Shown: positions 1 to 4,804 of the stretch, in pieces | Position numbering within the stretch: position 1 is the first letter of the stretch | Layout: every line of letters starts with the position of its first letter | DNA from: Candidatus Bathyarchaeota archaeon | GTDB lineage: Archaea > Thermoproteota > Bathyarchaeia > RBG-16-48-13 > GCA-020355125 | Length of the DNA: 5,863 nt | Assembly (NCBI GenBank): GCA_030617005.1 | Contig: JAUWWH010000065.1 | Span: forward strand, 1 to 5,863 | Direction of reading: 5' to 3' | Translations under genes and position numbers: made by a program | The notes under the pieces: model-generated | Told to the model about the DNA's origin: nothing | Database searches by the model: none | The model's input: the letters and a program-made list of their open reading frames with translations, nothing else

Positions 1-272
1 CCATTTACATCAGCCGCTAACAACATTCCCTGAGACATCACTCCAGCGATCATTTTAGTCGCAAGATTGACTATGGCCACAAATTTTTTATTCAAAAAGC
101 TTTCAGGTTCATAGAATTCCCCCCCTCCAGCAACAATTATTTTAGTCTCACCTGACCCAATGTCGACAATTAATCTTAATATCTTAGTTTTACCAGGAAT
201 CGCTTCTGATTTTAATATTTTTACGATTCGGATTTCTAACTTCTTAAAATCTTCATAAGAAACAGTTTTCAT
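1..272 (-). CDS. tRNA-binding OB-fold protein (MetRS beta / Trbp111 / CsaA type), C-terminus cut by window edge
   Basis: Ninety codons are visible from the ATG at 270-272; the frame runs off the left edge. The protein opens with DFKKLEIRIVKI, matching the 'D-x3-L-(D/E)-x-R-V-G-x-I' start of the tRNA_bind domain. It continues with a strand ending in LIVDIG, then IIVAGGG, FYEPES and the closing block GVMSQGMLLAA, the usual 'G-x-x-S-x-G-M-x-L-A-A' signature. From family length only about 20-25 residues should be missing. Proteins of this fold bind the elbow of tRNA non-specifically. In archaea they occur as the detached C-terminal domain of methionyl-tRNA synthetase or as stand-alone Trbp111-like dimers; there is no synthetase catalytic domain here, so it is the stand-alone form. 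No Shine-Dalgarno precedes the ATG, and the TATA-like box at 305-314 would give a leader of only 10-15 nt, so near-leaderless translation is likely. It is transcribed divergently from rps15. The domain assignment is firm; the exact biological role is not. Confidence 0.88.
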   Translation of the reverse strand, partial: MKTVSYEDFKKLEIRIVKILKSEAIPGKTKILRLIVDIGSGETKIIVAGGGEFYEPESFLNKKFVAIVNLATKMIAGVMSQGMLLAADVN

Positions 273-304
273 TCAAATAACCGTTCAAAAATAGATTTAT
301 CCCG

Positions 305-314
305 ATATTATAAT
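305..314. promoter_or_regulatory. Near-palindromic TATA-like box, possibly bidirectional
   Basis: The segment ATATTATAAT reads as a TATA-like element on both strands. On the minus strand it lies about 33-42 bp upstream of the ATG at 272, right for a start site near 283-287 and a very short leader. On the plus strand a start about 25 bp downstream would fall near 332-338, exactly where the inverted repeat of the putative structured RNA begins. Assignment rests on spacing and composition only, in an AT-rich region where such words are common. Confidence 0.35.
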
Positions 315-329
315 CTTATCCATTAAAAC

Positions 330-433
330 CTGCGTGACTCAGATGAAAAAGAACTTGATATCTGTGATCTTTTGTATGATACATCTTAATTATTCATACT
401 AGATCTGAGTATGACTGCGGTCGCCTATTTTCT
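330..433 (+). ncRNA. Candidate structured RNA (three-way junction), strand inferred
   Basis: Four nested complementary segments can be paired by eye. P1 is 330-333 with 417-420 (one G-T wobble). P2 is ACTCAGAT 337-344 with ATCTGAGT 403-410, a perfect 8 bp. P3 is AAAAGA 347-352 with TCTTTT 368-373. P4 is GTATGA 374-379 with TCATAC 394-399. P3 and P4 abut directly inside P2, giving a compact three-way junction. A TATA-like box at 305-314 would place a plus-strand start at about 332-338, and a T-rich run (TATTTTCT, 426-433) follows P1 as a possible archaeal terminator. P3 and P4 are AT-rich and weak, so chance pairing is possible. It matches no RNA family I recognise, and no C/D-box motifs or tRNA features were found. 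The strand is inferred from the TATA/T-run order. Confidence 0.25.
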
Positions 434-527
434 AATGGCTCATCTTAACATCTATATCGAGTCTAGAAAAAAGTTACCACAAATTTCTCGTAACAAAGCA
501 ATAAAACTTTATAAGAGGAAGCTCTAA
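411..527 (+). CDS. Possible 38-residue basic small protein, doubtful
   Basis: An ATG at 411 opens 38 codons ending in TAA at 525-527. The peptide starts MTAVAYFLMA, hydrophobic, and ends rich in Lys and Arg (NKAIKLYKRKL). The frame is open from 390. Against it: there is no Shine-Dalgarno before the ATG, it overlaps the candidate RNA at its left end, and it runs across the TATA box at 507-515 that probably drives rps15. Frames this long occur by chance in such sequence. It could be a small gene, a decayed remnant, or noise; I recognise no family. Confidence 0.14.
   Translation: MTAVAYFLMAHLNIYIESRKKLPQISRNKAIKLYKRKL
507..515 (+). promoter_or_regulatory. TATA box for the rps15-recJ operon
   Basis: CTTTATAAG is a good archaeal TATA box, preceded by an A-rich stretch that could serve as the TFB-binding element. 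With the usual 24-27 bp spacing, transcription would begin near 535-540, giving a leader of about 45-50 nt that carries the GGGGG ribosome-binding site at 574-578. It is the best TATA match in the last 100 bp before the operon. Confidence 0.5.
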
Positions 528-573
528 TATTGCGACGTCTTAAAAGTATTCTCTTAATTATCACTTAAATTAT

Positions 574-578
574 GGGGG
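574..578 (+). promoter_or_regulatory. Shine-Dalgarno that fixes the TTG start of rps15
   Basis: A GGGGG run sits 7 nt before the TTG at 586-588. The frame upstream reaches a TAA at 541-543 without any ATG, GTG or TTG, and the ATG at 572-574 is in another frame that stops at 587-589. The TTG start is therefore the only upstream choice. Confidence 0.7.
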
Positions 579-585
579 AAAACAT

Positions 586-1017
586 TTGACCCGCACAGGG
601 AAATCTCGTTCCAGACGACCTTTGAGTAAAAGACCACCTACGTGGTGCAAATACGGTCCTGAGGAAGTTGAAGCTTTTGTCATCAAACTTGCAAAAGAAG
701 AAAATGCGCCGAGTAAAATCGGAGTTATCCTCAGAGATCAATATGGCATTCCTCTCGTCAAGCCAATTGTAGGAAAATCAATTAAGGAAATCATTATGGA
801 TGGAGGCATAGAAGTTCCTGTCCCTGAAGACTTAAATAATTTGCTTCAGAAAGCTTCAAGAATTAGTAGACATCTGAATAGGAATAGATCTGATGTTTTA
901 AATAGGAGATCCTTACAACTAATCGTGTCTCGGATACGTCGTTTAGCTAAGTACTACCGAAGGACAGGTACCTTACCTAAAGATTGGAAATACACACCTC
1001 AAGTCGAAGCAATATGA
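586..1017 (+). CDS. rps15: 30S ribosomal protein S15 (archaeal S15 / eukaryotic S13 type)
   Basis: This 143-residue protein is a primary 16S rRNA-binding protein of the small subunit. Residues about 18-80 form the N-terminal extension found only in archaea and eukaryotes, with PTW at 18-20, KLAKE at 34-38, and SKIGVILRDQYGIP at 43-56. Residues about 82-137 form the S15 core: PEDL (80-83), HLNRNRSD (96-103), the rRNA-contacting helix SRIRRLAKYYRRTG (115-128) and LPKDWKY (130-136). All family hallmarks are intact. The usual archaeal length is about 150; the shortfall is at the start, which lacks the common 'MARMH' opening and begins directly with basic TRTGKSRSRR. The start is TTG with a GGGGG Shine-Dalgarno. 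A TATA box at 507-515 probably drives it together with the recJ-like gene 13 bp downstream. Many archaea place S15 beside a DHH nuclease, which supports both calls. Confidence 0.96.
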   Translation: MTRTGKSRSRRPLSKRPPTWCKYGPEEVEAFVIKLAKEENAPSKIGVILRDQYGIPLVKPIVGKSIKEIIMDGGIEVPVPEDLNNLLQKASRISRHLNRNRSDVLNRRSLQLIVSRIRRLAKYYRRTGTLPKDWKYTPQVEAI

Positions 1018-1020
1018 ATC

Positions 1021-1026
1021 AGGTGG
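1021..1026 (+). promoter_or_regulatory. Shine-Dalgarno that selects the TTG start of the recJ-like gene
   Basis: AGGTGG lies in the 13-bp gap after the rps15 stop (TGA 1015-1017) and 4 nt before the TTG at 1031-1033. No other start codon in this frame is close to a ribosome-binding motif. The close spacing means translation of the two genes is probably coupled. Confidence 0.65.
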
Positions 1027-1030
1027 TAGA

Positions 1031-2482
1031 TTGGCTGATGACAATCAAAAGGATTCTGATGATTTTTTCATCAGAATAACACAAGCAGCTAATATTATTA
1101 AGAATCATATCGATACGCATGAATTAATACGTGTTATCTCCCATATAGATGCAGATGGATTAGCAGCAGCCGGTATTTTAGGTAAAACGCTTCAAAGAGC
1201 TGAAGCTTTCTTTAGAATTCGTATTGTAAAGCAACTTACTGAAGAAATAGTTAATGAACTAATCAGTGAAGACCATTCGTTGCTGATTTTCATGGATTTA
1301 GGAAGTGGAAGCCTTGACCTTTTAGATGCTAAGCTTAAAGATTGTGAATTAATAATTTTTGATCATCACAAGCCAATGAATGTTACTATTCCTCAACTTA
1401 CACATATCAATCCTCATCTTGCAAGTTACGATGGTACTCGGGAAATAAGTGGTGCTGGAGTCACCTACTTAACAGCAAAAGCTATGGATAACACTAACAT
1501 CGACTTGGCTCCTTTAGCCATTGTTGGAGCTCTTGGGGATTCACAAGATAAGAATGATGAAAGAGGATTGATAGGACTCAACGAAGGTATAGTAGACGAT
1601 GCTGTGAATACAGGATGTATAAAGGTTGAGAGGGATCTTCTTCTCTTCGGAAGAGAAACGAGACCAATTCATAAAGCTTTAGCATATACTACAGATCCCT
1701 TCATTCCCGGGTTGAGTAATGCTGAGGATAAATGTCTTGGTTTTTTGAATAATCTAGATATTGACCTTAAGATTCACGATCGGTGGAGAACCATCAATGA
1801 TCTTACAGTTGAGGAGAAAGAGAAAATCTTCTCAAAAATAGCTACCTATCTCTCCTCAAAGGGATCACCTGATTCAGATGCCTTAAGACTCATAGGTAAA
1901 ATCTATACACTAACTAACGAAGACCGATTTAAACCGATGCGAGATGGGAGAGAATACGCTTCCTTCCTGAATGCATGTGGTCGAATGAGGAAGGGTGGTT
2001 TAGGTGTGGCAGTAGCGATGGGTAGTCGTGGTGAAACTCTGGATGAAGCTCTCGAGATTCTCAATAATTATAAGAAGACACTCTCTCAATACTTGGATTG
2101 GGTGATACAGATTCCTAACGTTTTAAGGAAACTCAAGAATATATACGTAATCAATGGTTCTGATAAAATAGATGAATTAATCATAGGTACAATAGCTAGT
2201 ATACTCTCTAGTGGTTATCTAAAAGAGAAGATGCCTATCATCGCCTTAACATCGTCTGAAGATGGAATGGTAAAGGTTTCTGGGAGAATCCCTAATGATT
2301 TCAATAGAGGTAACCTTGATCTAGGTACAATATTTCGCGAAATCTCAACAAAATTAAACGGTATAGGTGGAGGGCACAACGTTGCTGCTGGCGCACTTTT
2401 ACCAAAAGACTCTGAAAATCAATTTATCAAATCTATAAACAAACTTGTTGGCTTAATGCATCATACTATAACCACTGACTAA
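1031..2482 (+). CDS. Archaeal RecJ/Cdc45-like DHH-DHHA1 nuclease (GAN-type)
   Basis: This 483-residue protein has the two-domain DHH plus DHHA1 layout of archaeal RecJ homologues. Motif I is SHIDADG (His38, Asp40, Asp42). Motif II is MDLGSG (Asp89). The name motif is DHH at 111-113, and motif IV is GALGDSQ (Asp170). These are the Mn-binding residues of the phosphoesterase core and all are present, so the protein should be catalytically competent, unlike eukaryotic Cdc45. The C-terminal DHHA1 domain shows VSGR (416-419) and GIGGGHN (444-450), the substrate-binding Gly-rich loop. Residues about 200-340 form the variable linking region. In archaea such proteins are single-strand exonucleases; those binding GINS (GAN) act with the replicative MCM helicase, and others work in repair or RNA decay. 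Which type this is cannot be decided from sequence alone. The start is TTG. It lies 13 bp after rps15, so it is the second gene of that operon. Confidence 0.9.
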   Translation: MADDNQKDSDDFFIRITQAANIIKNHIDTHELIRVISHIDADGLAAAGILGKTLQRAEAFFRIRIVKQLTEEIVNELISEDHSLLIFMDLGSGSLDLLDAKLKDCELIIFDHHKPMNVTIPQLTHINPHLASYDGTREISGAGVTYLTAKAMDNTNIDLAPLAIVGALGDSQDKNDERGLIGLNEGIVDDAVNTGCIKVERDLLLFGRETRPIHKALAYTTDPFIPGLSNAEDKCLGFLNNLDIDLKIHDRWRTINDLTVEEKEKIFSKIATYLSSKGSPDSDALRLIGKIYTLTNEDRFKPMRDGREYASFLNACGRMRKGGLGVAVAMGSRGETLDEALEILNNYKKTLSQYLDWVIQIPNVLRKLKNIYVINGSDKIDELIIGTIASILSSGYLKEKMPIIALTSSEDGMVKVSGRIPNDFNRGNLDLGTIFREISTKLNGIGGGHNVAAGALLPKDSENQFIKSINKLVGLMHHTITTD

Positions 2483-2581
2483 TCTTTATTTATTATTGGA
2501 AAAGTTGAGATTAATTTTCCTGCTCAATCTAACATATGGTTAACGACTTAAAATAACCTGTAATGTAGCATTTCTAACAAG
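2483..2581. terminator. Convergent spacer with weak terminator signals
   Basis: This 99-bp spacer separates the 3' ends of the recJ-like gene and the PurF-like gene. On the plus strand a T-rich stretch (TCTTTATTTATT, 2483-2494) begins right after the recJ stop and resembles the oligo-T terminators of archaea. It is followed by an inverted repeat, GGAAAA 2498-2503 with TTTTCC 2515-2520 (6 bp, 11-nt loop). A second, overlapping pairing is TTGAG 2505-2509 with CTCAA 2523-2527. Because they are symmetric they could act in both directions. No ORF of note lies here. Confidence 0.35.
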
Positions 2582-4150
2582 TTACCATAATTTAGCTTGG
2601 GATGTTGAATCGTTTAGAATCGGTTTCTTTCCAGACCAGCAGTATGTACACAGATTTTCTTCTTTCAGAATTGTGTTTCCTGGAGCTTCAATGACAGATT
2701 TAATCATGTCGTTTAGGGATATAAATTTTAGGGATATTGTTCCTATGGACTCTTGAATTATTGAGTTCAACATTTGATATTTTTTGGACGACACATCAAG
2801 ATATTCGCTTAGATCCTTTGGTTCTCTTCCCTCAATTTTTTTCACAGCTCTCCAAGCTATTAGATCTGACTTCTCCGTAGTTTCGTCGAAATAACATGCA
2901 AATAGTTGCGGTGGTGATCCTATTCTGGCATGAACTTCTTTTGGTCTATGCGGCCAAATCTTGTCCTTTAGGTATCTCTTCAGTTGGGTACCCCTTCTTA
3001 TCGAATCGTCTACAAGAACTATTGTTTGATCTCGAATTATCTGAGGATTAGACACCTGTTTGTAGTAGGCAACTAGCTCCCTCGTTGATTGTTGTGGTGG
3101 GATATAACTTCTACCCCACGCAGCTGTAAACTTTATTACTGGCCTTCTCAAAGGAGCTATTGATTCAAGGGTTTCTGTTAAATCAGCCTTTAACTCATCC
3201 GAGTTAATCATTCCCTGAGTAAAAAGGTTAATGATTTCCTTTGCTTTTTTAATTCCTAATCTTAACTTCCCTTTAGCGTAGCCATGTGCATGTGGAACTC
3301 CTGAATCTGCAACACCCATGATTAGGGATGGTTTAATGTCATCATCTTGTGCAAGAAAATCTCCACATCTCTCCCTAACAATTTCACCACTTATCCCATA
3401 GTGGCAAGACGTGGGAAAATCAAAATATATATGTAAAAATGGGCAGAAGATAATTTTTTCTCGACTTTTCATCTTTGTTTTTATACCTAACTCATTTATT
3501 GAAACTACATCTGTGTATCCTAGATATGTCTGAATCTTATAATTCAAGTTAGAAAAAGCAGTCGTTTCTGAAGTAACTGCAAAATTATCCCCTTTCACTG
3601 TTGTCTTTTTTCCTATAACAAGAGGGAAAACGCCGCTGGATGCGTAGATACACCTCTCAGTTTCAGACAATAATATCAGAGATATGGTTCCATGGATTTT
3701 TTCATACATTTTGGTGATGCCTTCGGTTATATTCGAACCTTTACAAACCAGCTCACCCACTAATTCTGTTTGGTTAAATTTACTTGAACCCTCCTTAAAT
3801 GAAATACCATTTTCAATAATCTCCTCAATCAGTGTATCCGCATTTTTAATCAAACCGTCTGTACATAGAGCAAATGTGCCTAGTTTAGATCTAAAAACAA
3901 GAGGTTGTTTATCTTCCTCTCGAGAACTTATAACTCCTATGCCCAAGTTACCACTCTGATTCTCAAAATCATCTTTGAACTCAGTCTTAAAATGACTATC
4001 TGTAATTTCATGACATATCGGCTTATTCATTCTATCTGATAAAACCACTAAACCTCCAATCGTAGTGCCTAAATGTGAATGGTAATCTATCCCATAGAAT
4101 AGATCCTTTATACAATTCTCCCTTGAAACTACACCAAAGAGGCCCCCCAT
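2582..4150 (-). CDS. PurF-type amidophosphoribosyltransferase homologue lacking the glutaminase cysteine
   Basis: This 522-residue protein has an N-terminal class-II (Ntn) glutamine amidotransferase fold (about 1-230) and a C-terminal type-I phosphoribosyltransferase domain (about 235-510), as in PurF, which makes phosphoribosylamine from PRPP and glutamine in the first purine step. The PRPP loop LVDDSIRRGTQ (379-389) is intact, as are ADSG (281-284), GRSYIPP (346-352) and SPPQLFAC (412-419). The N-terminus reads MGGLFGV, not (M)CGIFGI, so Gly2 replaces the nucleophilic Cys. The Arg-bearing loop 'GHxRYST' is GIGVISS (70-76), and 'HNG' is TDG (97-99). Cys236, Cys419, Cys501 and Cys504 fall where the four ligands of the B. 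subtilis PurF iron-sulfur cluster fall. I recall a bacterial, mainly clostridial, PurF-like branch with the same MGG and DYHSHLGT signatures (here DYHSHLGT at 22-29). It may be ammonia-dependent or have another function. The ATG has a GGGGG Shine-Dalgarno 7 nt upstream. No other purine gene is nearby. Confidence 0.82.
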   Translation of the reverse strand: MGGLFGVVSRENCIKDLFYGIDYHSHLGTTIGGLVVLSDRMNKPICHEITDSHFKTEFKDDFENQSGNLGIGVISSREEDKQPLVFRSKLGTFALCTDGLIKNADTLIEEIIENGISFKEGSSKFNQTELVGELVCKGSNITEGITKMYEKIHGTISLILLSETERCIYASSGVFPLVIGKKTTVKGDNFAVTSETTAFSNLNYKIQTYLGYTDVVSINELGIKTKMKSREKIIFCPFLHIYFDFPTSCHYGISGEIVRERCGDFLAQDDDIKPSLIMGVADSGVPHAHGYAKGKLRLGIKKAKEIINLFTQGMINSDELKADLTETLESIAPLRRPVIKFTAAWGRSYIPPQQSTRELVAYYKQVSNPQIIRDQTIVLVDDSIRRGTQLKRYLKDKIWPHRPKEVHARIGSPPQLFACYFDETTEKSDLIAWRAVKKIEGREPKDLSEYLDVSSKKYQMLNSIIQESIGTISLKFISLNDMIKSVIEAPGNTILKEENLCTYCWSGKKPILNDSTSQAKLW

Positions 4151-4157
4151 TTTCCAT

Positions 4158-4162
4158 CCCCC
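4158..4162 (-). promoter_or_regulatory. Shine-Dalgarno of the PurF-like gene
   Basis: Read on the minus strand, a GGGGG run lies 7 nt before the ATG at 4148-4150, the same motif and spacing as for rps15. It supports the MGG start, which matters because residue 2 is the site of the missing catalytic cysteine. No upstream in-frame start would add a Cys. Confidence 0.65.
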
Positions 4163-4190
4163 AATTATATAGTATTTACTCCAAGTCTAC

Positions 4191-4200
4191 AAAATATAAC
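4191..4200 (-). promoter_or_regulatory. Likely TATA box of the PurF-like gene
   Basis: On the minus strand GTTATATTTT lies about 41-50 bp upstream of the ATG. Transcription would then start near 4168-4172 and give a leader of about 20 nt that includes the GGGGG motif. A closer TATA-like word at about 4164-4172 is too near the start codon to serve, and a further AT-rich candidate lies at 4201-4209. Confidence 0.35.
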
Positions 4201-4314
4201 ATAAATATTAACTAAGAATGAGAGTTCTTCGTCTACCGTTACAGTTTCATCCTTTAAATGCTTTCTTTATGTATTTCCGTCAAAACAGTTTCTCTTCTTT
4301 TAAAATAGAAAAAC

Positions 4315-4327
4315 TTTTTCTTTTTTT
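4315..4327 (+). terminator. Poly-T tract, possible plus-strand terminator without an obvious gene
   Basis: TTTTTCTTTTTTT is the longest pyrimidine run in the window and would stop archaeal RNA polymerase moving on the plus strand. No plus-strand gene precedes it inside the gap, so it might end an unrecognised short transcript or antisense RNA, or may simply be low-complexity spacer. Confidence 0.2.
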
Positions 4328-4359
4328 AAAGTCTTTCGTTCATAAAATAAAGAATTTTA

Positions 4360-4430
4360 GGGTATGCTCAGGTCTCAAGATCTAAATCATTTCTTCATAT
4401 GGGACAGAGTCGTCATAACATACCCGACTC
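4360..4430. repeat. Two overlapping inverted repeats
   Basis: GGGTATG (4360-4366) pairs with CATACCC (4419-4425), 7 bp with a 52-nt loop. GAGTCG (4407-4412) pairs with CGACTC (4425-4430), 6 bp with a 12-nt loop. The arms share base 4425 and interleave, so the stems are mainly alternatives. They lie about 210-280 bp upstream of the PurF-like start, beyond its likely promoter, so a leader-RNA role would need a longer transcript. Chance is a real possibility. Confidence 0.2.
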
Positions 4431-4674
4431 AAATTATACTCTCGCAGAAATAAAAATGCTGTGGAACTACAATAAATAACCATCAGACACGCTATTTACC
4501 TTCTTTGTTCTCATCCATCTAACTTTAGACGAGATGGTTCAATCGTGGAGCTCCTTTCACTTCTTTAATATGATCTCTGTATGTCTTAGAATTCAACCGC
4601 ACTTGCCATTTCCTCTTATTAACCCTCTCTAAAATTGCGTATACAGCTTATTTTCTCAAGGATTAGAGGAGACA

Positions 4675-4800
4675 GTGATCAAGAAACATTATGCCCCTCT
4701 TTTTTCAACGCTTCAAAAGATAAGAGAGAAACTATTGGAATACCACCAATCTTCACAATCAATTATCCAGTACTTAACACCATTTTTTATACAATCATAA
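4675..4800 (+). CDS. Candidate 41-residue small protein
   Basis: A GTG at 4675-4677 opens 41 codons ending in TAA at 4798-4800. The Shine-Dalgarno is good: GAGGAG at 4666-4671, with GAGG 5 nt before the start. The peptide is basic and helical-looking at first (MIKKHY, then LQKIREKLLEYH) and hydrophobic near its end (YLTPFF). The frame is open upstream to 4633, so it could also be the end of a degraded longer gene. It converges on the PHP gene with only 4 bp between stops. No clear TATA box was found at the right distance, and no family is recognised. Confidence 0.27.
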   Translation: MIKKHYAPLFSTLQKIREKLLEYHQSSQSIIQYLTPFFIQS

Positions 4801-4804
4801 GCAC

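Larger units (their letters stand above)
4151..4804. other. 654-bp gap without a confident gene
   Basis: The gap lies upstream of the PurF-like gene and downstream of the PHP gene, both on the minus strand. It holds the PurF promoter signals at its left end, a poly-T tract (4315-4327), overlapping inverted repeats (4360-4430) and a small plus-strand ORF (4675-4800). The plus-strand register containing that ORF has only two stops (TAA 4477-4479 and TAA 4630-4632) between 4351 and the terminal TAA at 4798-4800. On the minus strand a 38-codon open run (about 4532-4645) yields a charged peptide including WQVRLNSKTYRDHIKEVKG. None matches a family I know. Decayed coding sequence, small genes or plain spacer are all possible. 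No tRNA, rRNA, SRP or RNase P RNA features were seen. Confidence 0.5.

Noticed and set aside
330..433. C/D-box guide RNA
   Set aside because: A CTGA word occurs on the plus strand, but no convincing box C or C' motif lies at a suitable distance on either strand.
3684..3959. 91-codon plus-strand ORF inside the PurF-like gene
   Set aside because: It lies antisense to well-conserved PurF-type coding sequence, shows no motif, and is a shadow frame.
4360..4430. H-type pseudoknot from the two interleaved stems
   Set aside because: The 3' arms touch with no linker, so no strand is left to cross the first stem; alternative hairpins are more realistic.
4399..4479. 26-codon plus-strand ORF starting MGQSRHN
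   Set aside because: It has no Shine-Dalgarno, is very short and overlaps inverted repeats; mentioned only as part of the open register.
4530..4560. tRNA T-arm-like word GGTTCAATC at 4536-4544
   Set aside because: The flanking bases do not form a T-stem and no acceptor, D or anticodon arms can be built around it.
4720..4791. Minus-strand TTG-started 27-codon ORF containing IPIVSLLSFEALKKEG
   Set aside because: It has no ribosome-binding site, overlaps the better-supported plus-strand ORF, and has no recognisable family.
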